This document shows positions 31,181 through 46,163 of a stretch of 64,000 nt of DNA, piece by piece. The DNA comes from Hymenopus coronatus (Eukaryota > Arthropoda > Insecta > Mantodea > Hymenopodidae), in assembly GCA_030762935.1 (NCBI GenBank), contig CM060896.1, positions 7,967,501 to 8,031,500 of the forward strand, read 5' to 3'. Numbering within the stretch: the stretch's first letter is position 1; each line of letters begins with the position of its first letter. Below the pieces are notes generated by a model. That model was not told the DNA's origin. It saw nothing but the letters and a program-made list of their open reading frames with translations, and ran no database searches. Made by a program: the position numbers and the translations under genes.

Positions 31181-32276
31181 TACTTATATCACCACTACCA
31201 GCACTACTACTACTACTATCACCACTACCAGCACTACTCCTACTACTATCACCACTACCAGCACTACTACTACCACCCACCACCACTACCAGCACTACTA
31301 CTATCATCACCACCAGCACTACTACTACTACCACCAGCACTACTACTACTACTACTATCGCCACTACCAGCACTACTACTACTACTATCACCTCCACCAG
31401 CACTACTACTACCACCAGCATTACTACTACCACCAGCACTACTACTACTACTATCACCACTACCAGCACTACTACTACTATCATCCCCACAGCACTACTA
31501 CTACTACCACCCACCACAACTACTACTACTACTATCACATCCACCAGCACTACTACTATCACCACTACCAGCACTACTACTACTATCATCCCCACAGCAC
31601 TACTACTACTACTACTACCACCCACCACCAGCACTACTACTACTACTATCACCTCCACCAGCACTACTACTATCGCCTCCACCAGCACTACTACTACCAC
31701 CAGCACTACTACTACCACCAGCACTACTACTACCACCAGCACTACTACTACCACCAGCACTACTACTACCACCAGCACTACTACTACCACCAGCACTACT
31801 ACTACCACCAGCACTACTACTACTACTATCACCACTACCAGCACTACTACTACCCACCACCACTACCACCACTACTACTACTATCATCACCACCAGCACT
31901 TCTACTACTACCACCCAATACAACTACTACTACTACTATCACCTCCACCAGCACTACTACTATCGCCTCCACCAGCACTACTGCTATCACCTCCACCAGC
32001 ACTACTACTACTTCTACCACCCACCACCAGCACTACTACTACTACTACTACTATCACCACTACCAGCACTACTAATACTATCAACTCCACCAGCACTGCT
32101 ACTACCACCAGCATTACTACTACCACCAGCACTACTAGTACTACTATCACCACTACCAGCACTACTACTACTATCACCTCCACCAGCACTACTACTACCA
32201 CCCACCATCACCACCAGCACTACTAATACCACCAGCACTACTACTACTACTATCACCACTACCAGCACTACTACTA

Positions 32277-33320
32277 TCACCCACCACCACTACCAGCACT
32301 ACTACTACTATCATCACCACCAGCACTACTACTACCACCAGCACTACTACTACCACCAGCACTACTACTACTTATATCACCACTACCAGCACTACTACTA
32401 CTACTATCACCACTACCAGCACTACTCCTACTACTATCACCACTACCAGCACTACTACTACCACCCACCACCACTACCAGCACTACTACTATCATCACCA
32501 CCAGCACTACTACTACTACCACCAGCACTACTACTACTACTACTATCGCCACTACCAGCACTACTACTACTACTATCACCTCCACCAGCACTACTACTAC
32601 CACCAGCATTACTACTACCACCAGCACTACTACTACTACTATCACCACTACCAGCACTACTACTACTATCATCCCCACAGCACTACTACTACTACCACCA
32701 CCACAACTACTACTACTACTATCACCTCCACCAGCACTACTACTATCGCCTCCACCAGCACTACTGCTATCACCTCCACCAGCACTACTACTACTTCTAC
32801 CACCCACCACCAGCACTACTACTACTACTATCACCACTACCCGCACTACTAATACTATCAACTCCACCAGCACTGCTACTACCACCAGCATTACTACTAC
32901 CACCAGCACTACTACTACTACTATCACCACTACCAGCACTGCTACTACTATCATCACCACCAGCACTACTACTACCACCAGCACTACTACTACCACCAGC
33001 ACTACTACTACTACTATCACCACTATCAGCACTACTACTACTACTATCACCACTACCAGCACTACTACTACTACTATCACCACTACCAGCACTACTACTA
33101 CCACCCACCACCACTACCAGCACTACTACTAATATCATCACCACCAGCACTACTACTACCACCAGCACTACTACTACTACTACTATCACCACTACAAGCA
33201 CTACTACTACTATCACCTCCACCAGCACTACTACTACCACCAGAATTACTACTACCACCAGCACTACTACTACTACTACTATCACCACTACCAGCACTAC
33301 TACTACTATCATCCCCACAG

Positions 33321-33369
<49 letters not shown>

Positions 33370-34690
33370 CACCACCACTACTACTACTACTATCACCTCC
33401 ACCAGCACTACTACTATCGCCTCCACCAGCACTACTACTATCACCTCCACCAGCACTACTACTAGTTCTACCACCCACCACCAGCACTACTACTACTACT
33501 ATCACCACTACCAGCACTACTACTACTATCACCTCCACCAGCACTACTACTACCAACAGCACTACTACTACTATCACCACTACCAGCACTACTACTACTA
33601 TCACCTTCACCAGCACTACTACTACCACCAGCATTACTATTACCACCAGCACTACTACTACTATCACCACTACCAGCACTACTACTACTATCACCTCCAC
33701 CAGCACTACTACTACCACCCACCATCACCACCAGCACTACTACTACCACCAGCACTACTACTACTACTATCACCCACCACCACTACCAGCATTACTAATA
33801 CTACTATCATCACCACCAGCACTACTACTACCACCAGCAGTACTACTACCACCAGCACTACTACTACCACCAGCACTACTACTACTACTATCACCACTAC
33901 CAGCACTACTACTACTACCCACCACCACTACCAGCACTACTACTACTATCTTCACCACCAGCACTACTACTACTACTACTACCACCCACCACCAGCACTA
34001 CTACTACTACTATCACCTCCACCAGCACTACTACTATCGCCTCCACCAGCACTACTACTACCACCAGCACTACTACTACCACCAGCACTACTACTACCAC
34101 CAGCACTACTACTACCACCAGCACTACTACTACTACTACTATCACCACTACCAGCACTACTACTACCCACCACCACTACCACCACTACTACTACTATCAT
34201 CACCACCAGCACTTCTACTACTACCACCCAATACAACTACTACTACTACTATCACCTCCACCAGCACTACTACTATCGCCTCCACCAGCACTACTGCTAT
34301 CACCTCCACCAGCACTACTACTACTTCTACCACCCACCACCAGCACTACTACTACTACTACTATCACCACTACCAGCACTACTAATACTATCAACTCCAC
34401 CAGCACTGCTACTACCACCAGCATTACTACTACCACCAGCACTACTAGTACTACTATCACCACTACCAGCACTACTACTACTATCACCTCCACCAGCACT
34501 ACTACTACCACCCACCATCACCACCAGCACTACTAATACCACCAGCACTACTACTACTACTATCACCACTACCAGCACTACTACTATCACCCACCACCAC
34601 TACCAGCACTACTACTACTATCATCACCACCAGCACTACTACTACCACCAGCACTACTACTACCACCAGCACTACTACTACCACCAGCAC
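32277..34690. repeat. Satellite super-block B, copy 2
   Basis: The downstream counterpart of 28,740-31,180. One base difference noticed is CCCGCACT near 32,839 where the other copy has CCAGCACT. Most of the rest appears identical by eye. Confidence 0.7.
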
Positions 34691-37600
34691 TACTACTACT
34701 TATATCACCACTACCAGCACTACTACTACTACTATCACCACTACCAGCACTACTCCTACTACTATCACCACTACCAGCACTACTACTACCACCCACCACC
34801 ACTACCAGCACTACTACTATCATCACCACCAGCACTACTACTACTACCACCAGCACTACTACTACTACTACTATCGCCACTACCAGCACTACTACTACTA
34901 CTATCACCTCCACCAGCACTACTACTACCACCAGCATTACTACTACCACCAGCACTACTACTACTACTATCACCACTACCAGCACTACTACTACTATCAT
35001 CCCCACAGCACTACTACTACTACCACCCACCACAACTACTACTACTACTATCACATCCACCAGCACTACTACTATCACCACTACCAGCACTACTACTACT
35101 ATCATCCCCACAGCACTACTACTACTACCACCACCACAACTACTACTACTACTATCACCTCCACCAGCACTACTACTATCGCCTCCACCAGCACTACTGC
35201 TATCACCTCCACCAGCACTACTACTACTTCTACCACCCACCACCAGCACTACTACTACTACTATCACCACTACCAGCACTACTAATACTATCAACTCCAC
35301 CAGCACTGCTACTACCACCAGCATTACTACTACCACCAGCACTACTACTACTACTATCACCACTACCAGCACTACTACTACTATCATCCCCACAGCACTA
35401 CTACTACTACTATCACCACCACCAGCACTACTACTACTATCACCACCACCAGCACTACTACTACTACTACTATCACCACTACCAGCACTACTACTACTAC
35501 TATCACCACTACCAGCACTACTACTACTACTATCACCACTACCAGCACTACTACTACTATCACCTCCACCAGCACTACTACTACCACCCACCATCACCAC
35601 CAGCACTACTACTACTACTATCACCACTACCAGCACTACTACTATCACCCACCACCACTACCAGCACTACTACTACTATCATCACCACCAGCACTACTAC
35701 TACCACCAGCACTACTACTACCACCAGCACTACTACTACCACCAGCACTACTACTACTACTACTATCACCACTACCAGCACTACTACTACTACTATCACC
35801 ACTACCAGCACTACTACTACTACTATCACCACTACCAGCACTACTACTACCACCCACCACCACTACCAGCACTACTACTACTATCATCACCACCAGCACT
35901 ACTACTACTATCATCACCACCAGTACTATTACTACTACCACCAGCACTACTACTACTATCACGACTACCAGCACTACTACTACTACTATCACCACTACCA
36001 GCACTACTACTACTACTATCACCACTACCAGCACTACTACTACCACCCACCACCACTACCAGCACTACTACTAATATCATCACCACCAGCACTACTACTA
36101 CTACTACTACCACCCACCACCAGCACTACTACTACTACTATCACCTCCACCAGCACTACTACTATCGCCTCCACCAGCACTACTACTACCACCAGCACTA
36201 CTACTACCACCAGCACTACTACTACCACCAGCACTACTACTACCACCAGCACTACTACTACCACCAGCACTACTACTACTACTATCACCACTACCAGCAC
36301 TACTACTACTACCCACCACCACTACCAGCACTACTACTACTATCATCACCACCAGCACTACTAATACTATCAACTCCACCAGCACTGCTACTACCACCAG
36401 CATTACTACTACCACCAGCACTACTACTACTACTATCACCACTACCAGCACTACTAATACTATCAACTCCACCAGCACTGCTACTACCACCAGCATTACT
36501 ACTACCACCAGCACTACTAGTACTACTATCACCACTACCAGCACTACTACTACTATCACCTCCACCAGCACTACTACTACCACCCACCATCACCACCAGC
36601 ACTACTACTACCACCAGCACTACTACTACTACTATCACCACTACCAGCACTACTACTATCACCCACCACCACTACCAGCACTACTACTACTATCATCACC
36701 ACCAGCACTACTACTACCACCAGCACTACTACTACCACCAGCACTACTACTACTTATATCACCACTACCAGCACTACTACTACTACTATCACCACTACCA
36801 GCACTACTACTACTACTCTCACCACTACCAGCACTACTACTACCACCCACCACCACTACCAGCACTACTACTACTATCATCACCACCAGCACTACTACTA
36901 CTATCATCACCACCAGCACTACTACTACTACCACCAGCACTACTACTACTACTATCGCCACTACCAGCACTACTACTACTACTATCACCACTACCAGCAC
37001 TACTACTACTACTATTATCACCACTACCAGCACTACTACTACCACCCACCACCACTACCAGCACTACTACTAATATCATCACCACCAGCACTACTACTAC
37101 CACCAGCACTACTACTACTATCACCACTACCAGCACTACTACTACTATCACCTCCACCAGCACTACTACTACGACCAGCACTACTACTACTATCACCACT
37201 ACCAGCACTACTACTACTATCATCCCCACAGCACTACTACTACTACCACCCACCACAACTACTACTACTACTACTATCACCTCCACCAGCACTACTACTA
37301 TCGCCTCAACCAGCACTACTGCTATCACCTCCACCAGCACTACTACTACTTCTACCACCCACCACCAGCACTACTACTACTACTATCACCACTACCAGCA
37401 CTACTAATACTATCAACTCCACCATAACTGCTACTACCACCAGCATTACTACTACCACCAGCACTATTACTACTACTATCACCACTACCAGCACTACTAC
37501 TACTATCACCTCCACCAGCACTACTACTACCACCCACTATCACCACCAGCACTACTACTACCACCAGCACTACTACTACTACTATCACCACTACCAGCAC

Positions 37601-38683
37601 TACTACTATCACCCACCACCACTACCAGCGCTACTACTACTATCATCACCACCAGCACTACTACTACCACCAGCACTACTACTACCACCAGCACTACTAC
37701 TACTACTATCACCACTACCAGCACTACTACTACTACTATCACCACTACCAGCACTACTACTACTATCACCACTACCAGCACTACTACTACCACCCACCAC
37801 CACTACCAGCACTACTACTACTATCATCACCACCAGCACTACTACTACTATCATCACCACCAGCACTATTACTACTACCACCAGCACTACTACTATCACC
37901 ACTACCAGCACTACTACTACTACTATCACAACTACCAGCACTACTACTACTACTATCACCACTACCAGCACTACTACTACCACCCACCACCACTACCAGC
38001 ACTACTACTAATATCATCACCACCAGCACTACTACTACCACCAGCACTACTACTACTATCACCACTACCAGCACTACTACTACTATCACCTCCACCAGCA
38101 CTACTACTACCACCAGCATTACTACTACCACCAGCACTACTAGTACTACTACTATCACCACTACCAGCACTACTACTACTATCATCCCCACAGCACTACT
38201 ACTACTACTATCACCCACCACCACTACTACTACTACTATCACCTCCACCAGCACTACTACTATCGCCTCCACCAGCACTACTACTATCACCTCCACCAGC
38301 ACTACTACTACTTCTACCACCCACCACCAGCACTACTACTACTACTATCACCACTACCAGCACTACTACTACTATCACCTCCACCAGCACTACTACTACC
38401 ACCAGCACTACTACTACTATCACCACTACCAGCACTACTACTACTATCACCTCCACCAGCACTACTACTACCACCAGCATTACTACTACCACCAGCACTA
38501 CTACTACTACTACTACTACTATCACCACTACCAGCACTACTACTACTATCACCTCCACCAGCACTACTACTACCACCCACCATCACCACCAGCACTAGTA
38601 CTACCACCAGCACTACTACTACCACCAGCACTACTACTACTACTATCACCCACCACCACTACCAGCACTACTACTACTATCAT
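34185..38683. repeat. 4,483-bp tandem duplication, copy 1
   Basis: Marker strings recur at a constant offset of 4,483 bp: CACCACCAGCACTTCTACTA at 34,201 and 38,684, and every open frame I compared between 34,221 and 38,649 has an identical translation at +4,483. No net insertion or deletion separates the copies. The left boundary lies near 34,180, where CCACCACTAC differs from ACCAGCACTAC. Confidence 0.85.
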
Positions 38684-41600
38684 CACCACCAGCACTTCTA
38701 CTACTACCACCCAATACAACTACTACTACTACTATCACCTCCACCAGCACTACTACTATCGCCTCCACCAGCACTACTGCTATCACCTCCACCAGCACTA
38801 CTACTACTTCTACCACCCACCACCAGCACTACTACTACTACTACTATCACCACTACCAGCACTACTAATACTATCAACTCCACCAGCACTGCTACTACCA
38901 CCAGCATTACTACTACCACCAGCACTACTAGTACTACTATCACCACTACCAGCACTACTACTACTATCACCTCCACCAGCACTACTACTACCACCCACCA
39001 TCACCACCAGCACTACTAATACCACCAGCACTACTACTACTACTATCACCACTACCAGCACTACTACTATCACCCACCACCACTACCAGCACTACTACTA
39101 CTATCATCACCACCAGCACTACTACTACCACCAGCACTACTACTACCACCAGCACTACTACTACCACCAGCACTACTACTACTTATATCACCACTACCAG
39201 CACTACTACTACTACTATCACCACTACCAGCACTACTCCTACTACTATCACCACTACCAGCACTACTACTACCACCCACCACCACTACCAGCACTACTAC
39301 TATCATCACCACCAGCACTACTACTACTACCACCAGCACTACTACTACTACTACTATCGCCACTACCAGCACTACTACTACTACTATCACCTCCACCAGC
39401 ACTACTACTACCACCAGCATTACTACTACCACCAGCACTACTACTACTACTATCACCACTACCAGCACTACTACTACTATCATCCCCACAGCACTACTAC
39501 TACTACCACCCACCACAACTACTACTACTACTATCACATCCACCAGCACTACTACTATCACCACTACCAGCACTACTACTACTATCATCCCCACAGCACT
39601 ACTACTACTACCACCACCACAACTACTACTACTACTATCACCTCCACCAGCACTACTACTATCGCCTCCACCAGCACTACTGCTATCACCTCCACCAGCA
39701 CTACTACTACTTCTACCACCCACCACCAGCACTACTACTACTACTATCACCACTACCAGCACTACTAATACTATCAACTCCACCAGCACTGCTACTACCA
39801 CCAGCATTACTACTACCACCAGCACTACTACTACTACTATCACCACTACCAGCACTACTACTACTATCATCCCCACAGCACTACTACTACTACTATCACC
39901 ACCACCAGCACTACTACTACTATCACCACCACCAGCACTACTACTACTACTACTATCACCACTACCAGCACTACTACTACTACTATCACCACTACCAGCA
40001 CTACTACTACTACTATCACCACTACCAGCACTACTACTACTATCACCTCCACCAGCACTACTACTACCACCCACCATCACCACCAGCACTACTACTACTA
40101 CTATCACCACTACCAGCACTACTACTATCACCCACCACCACTACCAGCACTACTACTACTATCATCACCACCAGCACTACTACTACCACCAGCACTACTA
40201 CTACCACCAGCACTACTACTACCACCAGCACTACTACTACTACTACTATCACCACTACCAGCACTACTACTACTACTATCACCACTACCAGCACTACTAC
40301 TACTACTATCACCACTACCAGCACTACTACTACCACCCACCACCACTACCAGCACTACTACTACTATCATCACCACCAGCACTACTACTACTATCATCAC
40401 CACCAGTACTATTACTACTACCACCAGCACTACTACTACTATCACGACTACCAGCACTACTACTACTACTATCACCACTACCAGCACTACTACTACTACT
40501 ATCACCACTACCAGCACTACTACTACCACCCACCACCACTACCAGCACTACTACTAATATCATCACCACCAGCACTACTACTACTACTACTACCACCCAC
40601 CACCAGCACTACTACTACTACTATCACCTCCACCAGCACTACTACTATCGCCTCCACCAGCACTACTACTACCACCAGCACTACTACTACCACCAGCACT
40701 ACTACTACCACCAGCACTACTACTACCACCAGCACTACTACTACCACCAGCACTACTACTACTACTATCACCACTACCAGCACTACTACTACTACCCACC
40801 ACCACTACCAGCACTACTACTACTATCATCACCACCAGCACTACTAATACTATCAACTCCACCAGCACTGCTACTACCACCAGCATTACTACTACCACCA
40901 GCACTACTACTACTACTATCACCACTACCAGCACTACTAATACTATCAACTCCACCAGCACTGCTACTACCACCAGCATTACTACTACCACCAGCACTAC
41001 TAGTACTACTATCACCACTACCAGCACTACTACTACTATCACCTCCACCAGCACTACTACTACCACCCACCATCACCACCAGCACTACTACTACCACCAG
41101 CACTACTACTACTACTATCACCACTACCAGCACTACTACTATCACCCACCACCACTACCAGCACTACTACTACTATCATCACCACCAGCACTACTACTAC
41201 CACCAGCACTACTACTACCACCAGCACTACTACTACTTATATCACCACTACCAGCACTACTACTACTACTATCACCACTACCAGCACTACTACTACTACT
41301 CTCACCACTACCAGCACTACTACTACCACCCACCACCACTACCAGCACTACTACTACTATCATCACCACCAGCACTACTACTACTATCATCACCACCAGC
41401 ACTACTACTACTACCACCAGCACTACTACTACTACTATCGCCACTACCAGCACTACTACTACTACTATCACCACTACCAGCACTACTACTACTACTATTA
41501 TCACCACTACCAGCACTACTACTACCACCCACCACCACTACCAGCACTACTACTAATATCATCACCACCAGCACTACTACTACCACCAGCACTACTACTA

Positions 41601-43170
41601 CTATCACCACTACCAGCACTACTACTACTATCACCTCCACCAGCACTACTACTACGACCAGCACTACTACTACTATCACCACTACCAGCACTACTACTAC
41701 TATCATCCCCACAGCACTACTACTACTACCACCCACCACAACTACTACTACTACTACTATCACCTCCACCAGCACTACTACTATCGCCTCAACCAGCACT
41801 ACTGCTATCACCTCCACCAGCACTACTACTACTTCTACCACCCACCACCAGCACTACTACTACTACTATCACCACTACCAGCACTACTAATACTATCAAC
41901 TCCACCATAACTGCTACTACCACCAGCATTACTACTACCACCAGCACTATTACTACTACTATCACCACTACCAGCACTACTACTACTATCACCTCCACCA
42001 GCACTACTACTACCACCCACTATCACCACCAGCACTACTACTACCACCAGCACTACTACTACTACTATCACCACTACCAGCACTACTACTATCACCCACC
42101 ACCACTACCAGCGCTACTACTACTATCATCACCACCAGCACTACTACTACCACCAGCACTACTACTACCACCAGCACTACTACTACTACTATCACCACTA
42201 CCAGCACTACTACTACTACTATCACCACTACCAGCACTACTACTACTATCACCACTACCAGCACTACTACTACCACCCACCACCACTACCAGCACTACTA
42301 CTACTATCATCACCACCAGCACTACTACTACTATCATCACCACCAGCACTATTACTACTACCACCAGCACTACTACTATCACCACTACCAGCACTACTAC
42401 TACTACTATCACAACTACCAGCACTACTACTACTACTATCACCACTACCAGCACTACTACTACCACCCACCACCACTACCAGCACTACTACTAATATCAT
42501 CACCACCAGCACTACTACTACCACCAGCACTACTACTACTATCACCACTACCAGCACTACTACTACTATCACCTCCACCAGCACTACTACTACCACCAGC
42601 ATTACTACTACCACCAGCACTACTAGTACTACTACTATCACCACTACCAGCACTACTACTACTATCATCCCCACAGCACTACTACTACTACTATCACCCA
42701 CCACCACTACTACTACTACTATCACCTCCACCAGCACTACTACTATCGCCTCCACCAGCACTACTACTATCACCTCCACCAGCACTACTACTACTTCTAC
42801 CACCCACCACCAGCACTACTACTACTACTATCACCACTACCAGCACTACTACTACTATCACCTCCACCAGCACTACTACTACCACCAGCACTACTACTAC
42901 TATCACCACTACCAGCACTACTACTACTATCACCTCCACCAGCACTACTACTACCACCAGCATTACTACTACCACCAGCACTACTACTACTACTACTACT
43001 ACTATCACCACTACCAGCACTACTACTACTATCACCTCCACCAGCACTACTACTACCACCCACCATCACCACCAGCACTAGTACTACCACCAGCACTACT
43101 ACTACCACCAGCACTACTACTACTACTATCACCCACCACCACTACCAGCACTACTACTACTATCATCACC
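38668..43170. repeat. 4,483-bp tandem duplication, copy 2
   Basis: The second copy of 34,185-38,683, directly adjoining it. Divergence begins after about 43,170, where the expected ACTTCTACT is replaced by ACTACTACTACCACCAAC. Such near-identity inside a slippage-prone array implies a very recent event or an assembly artefact. Confidence 0.85.
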
Positions 43171-44696
43171 ACCAGCACTACTACTACCACCAACACTACT
43201 ACTACCACCAGCACTACTACTACCACCAGCACTACTACTACTACTATCACCACTACCACTACTACTACTACTACCCACCACCACTACCAGCACTACTACT
43301 ACTATCATCACCACCAGCACTACTACTACTACTACCACGCACCACCAGCACTACTACTACTACTATCACCTCCACCAGCACTACTACTATCGCCTCCACC
43401 AGCACTACTACTATCACCTCCACCAGCACTACTACTACTTCTACCACCCACCACCAGCACTACTACTACTACTATCACCACTACCAGCACTACTAATACT
43501 ATCAACTCCACCAGCACTGCTACTACCACCAGCATTACTACTACCACCAGCACTACTACTACTACTATCACCACTACCAGCACTACTACTACTATCACCT
43601 CCACCAGCACTACTACTACTACCACCCACCATCACCACCAGCACTACTACTACTACTATCACCACTACCAGCATTACTACTATCACCCACCACCACTACC
43701 AGCACTACTACTGCTATCATCACCACCAGCACTACTACTACCACCAGCACTACTACTACCACCAGCACTACTACTACTACTATCACCACTACCAGCACTA
43801 CTACTACTACTACTATCACCACTACCAGCACTACTACTACTACTATCACCACTACCAGCACTACTACTACCACCCACCACCACTACCAGCACTACTACTA
43901 CTATCATCACCACCAGCACTACTACTACTATCATCACCACCAGCACTACTACTACTACCACCAGCACTACTACTACCACCAGCACTACTACTACTACTAT
44001 CACCACTACCAGCACTACTACTACCACCCACCACCACTACCAGCACTACTACTACTATCATCACCACCAGCACTACTACTACCACCAGCACTACTACTAC
44101 CACCAGCACTACTACTACTATCACCACTACCAGCACTACTACTACTATCATCACCACCAGCACTACTACTACCACCAGCACTACTACTACCACCAGCACT
44201 ACTACTACCACCAGCACTACTACTACCACCAGCACTACTACTACTACTATCACCACTACCAGCACTACTATCACCTCCACCAGCACTACTACTACCACCA
44301 GCACTACTACTACCACCAGCACTACTACTACCACCAGTACTACTACTACACCCACCACCACTACCAGCACTACTACTACTATCATCACCACCAGCACTAC
44401 TACTACTATCACCAGCACCGGCACTACTACTACTACCAGCAGCACTACTACCACCACCACCACCACCTCCACCAGCAGCACTACTACCACCACCACTACC
44501 AGCACTACTACTACTACCACCACCATCACCACTACCACCGCCAGCATTACTACTACTACCACCACCACCACCACCATCACCACTACCATCATCACCACCA
44601 CCACCACCACCATCATCACCACCACCATCACCACCATCACCACTACCACCACCATCACCACCGCCACCACCACCATCATCACCACCACCACCACCA

Positions 44697-45593
44697 CCAC
44701 AAGGAACGGTCTTGGGTCCTCTTCTATTCCTAATTTATGTAAATGATATGCCTATTTCTCCAGAATATAATCTCATTTCCTATGCGGATGACACATCTTT
44801 TATATGCATGGACAAAGAATTAAAGCAACTCGAAAGCAAGGCCACATCATCCCTTTTAAAACTCTCTGATTATCTAAATGCAGCTCAACTCAAACTCAAT
44901 ATAGATAAAACTAAATGCATTCTTTTCCAACTTAGGGATCAGGAACAAGTGTGTAAGGTAGAATACAACAATACACATATTGAACAAGTAATCAACATAA
45001 AATTTTTGGAAATTACAGTAGACAAAAACTTAAATTTCAATGAACACATAGATGACCTTTGCAAGAAATTAAACTCCCGGCTATACTTACTACGGAAAAT
45101 AGTAAATCAACTAGATACTGACATGTTAAAACCAGTTTATTATGGAATGATCCACTCACTCATAGAATATGGGATTGAAATTTGGGGTGCAACATCCATA
45201 ACCAATCTAAATAGGGTATTGGTGATTCAAAAAAAATGTCTAAGATGCATGTTTGGTCTGACACAGCGTCACTCTGTAAAAGAATTGTTTAAAACTTCAA
45301 AAATTCTAACAGTTGTATCTCTATATGTCTATAAGATCATTTTGTTAGTTAGAAGAAATGAGATTAGAAATAATCAAAACAAAGACTGTTATACATATAA
45401 TACAAGGGGAATAAATAATTACCATAGGGTGTGTACAACAAAATCTGCAACAAACAAAGATCCATATATCAGAGGGGCCATACTCTTCAATAAACTTCCA
45501 CAATACATAAAAACTGAACAGGGTAACTCATTTAAAACATTGTTAAAAAAATATCTATTAAGTAAAAGTCTATACATAATTGATGAATTTTAA
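44697..45593 (+). pseudogene. C-terminal part of a Jockey-like reverse transcriptase (ORF2 fragment)
   Basis: An open frame of about 298 codons begins inside the RT domain at PQGTVLGPLLF, continues with YADD at 44,781-44,792 (ISYADDTSF) and then the thumb and C-terminal region. The latter includes YGMIHSLIEYGIEIWG and QKKCLRCMFG, patterns typical of Jockey-group elements. It ends at TAA 45,591-45,593. The finger and palm N-terminal part and the endonuclease are missing, so it is a dead fragment despite having no internal stop. The first ATG is internal; no start codon is expected in a 5' truncation. The clade (Jockey versus a relative such as Daphne) is uncertain. Confidence 0.85.
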
Positions 45594-45811
45594 ATTTGAA
45601 TATATATATCAGAATATGTTACTGTATAAATGGTATGACAAATTGTAAATAGTACTTTAAAGTGTCTTTTGTTGAAATTGTATGCTTGTTTTTAATGATA
45701 TGCAAAACTGTAAATAGTACTTTGTTATATGACATTGTAATGAATGTTTGCTCTACACACTTTTTATGACGAAGCCTGAAACATGTATACACTGTCTATA
45801 GGTGAAAATAA
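45594..45811 (+). other. 3' UTR of the Jockey-like element
   Basis: AT-rich sequence follows the stop. It contains a short internal direct repeat (AAATTGTAAATAGTACTTT near 45,641 and AAACTGTAAATAGTACTTT near 45,705) and ends with GACGAAGCCTGAAACATG...GGTGAAAATAAA just before the tail. Confidence 0.6.

Positions 45812-45869
<58 letters not shown>
45812..45869 (+). repeat. (TTA)n retrotransposon tail
   Basis: About 19 ATT/TTA triplets lie directly after AAAATAA at the element 3' end and are followed by CCACCAGCACT of the array. Short tandem tails replace poly(A) in several non-LTR groups. Confidence 0.9.
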
Positions 45870-45872
<3 letters not shown>

Positions 45873-46127
45873 CCAGCACTACTACTACTACTACCACCAC
45901 CACCACCACCACCACCATCACCACCACCAGCACTACTACTACTACTACTACCACCACCACCACCACCACCATCATCACCACCAGCACTACTACTACTACC
46001 ACCACCACCACCACCACCACCACCACCATCACAACTACCACCACCATCACCACTACCACCACCATCACCACTATCACCACCACCACCAGCACTACTACTA
46101 CTACTATTGCTATTCTACTTCTACTAC
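45870..46127. repeat. ACC/ACT satellite, final block
   Basis: This is the continuation of the array on the far side of the Jockey-like insertion, showing the element landed inside the array. It decays through CTACTATTGCTATTCTACTTCTACTACC into unique sequence about 36 bp before a splice acceptor. Confidence 0.9.
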
Positions 46128-46163
46128 CATAATATTGATAGTTACCCTGTCCACCTTTTGCAG

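Larger units (their letters stand above)
18270..44696. repeat. ACC/ACT satellite, higher-order block
   Basis: About 26 kb is built from a few small units: 18 bp (ACTACTACTACCACCAGC), 27 bp (ACTACTACTACTATCACC followed by TCCACCAGC or ACTACCAGC), and marker variants such as ATCATCCCCACAGCACT, ACTTCTACCACCCACC and AATACTATCAACTCC. The markers recur in the same order at long intervals, showing multi-kilobase duplications (listed separately). All frames are open over long distances on the minus strand as Gly/Ser/Ala/Asp-rich or Val-rich strings. This follows from 3-base phasing and I do not call them genes. The last 300 bases (44,400-44,696) are a less regular ACC/ATC stretch. Confidence 0.95.
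44697..45869 (+). mobile_element. 5'-truncated Jockey-like non-LTR retrotransposon with (TTA)n tail
   Basis: The array changes at CCACAAGGAACG into reverse-transcriptase coding sequence. The junction CCACAA can be read both as array and as Pro-Gln of the RT motif, so microhomology may have guided insertion. The element contains the 3' part of ORF2, a 215-bp 3' UTR and a (TTA)n tail, then returns to ACC/ACT repeat. It lies in the same orientation as the R1 copies. Confidence 0.85.

Noticed and set aside
14385..44696. More than a hundred minus-strand frames encoding Val-rich or Gly/Ser/Ala/Asp-rich strings
   Set aside because: They overlap each other in two or three frames and match the 18- and 27-bp repeat units exactly. 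I considered a silk- or glycine-rich structural protein, but there is no conserved terminal domain, signal peptide or non-repetitive exon.
14385..44696. CRISPR-like array of regularly spaced repeats
   Set aside because: There are no unique spacers, the repeats are triplet-based, and the surrounding content is eukaryotic.
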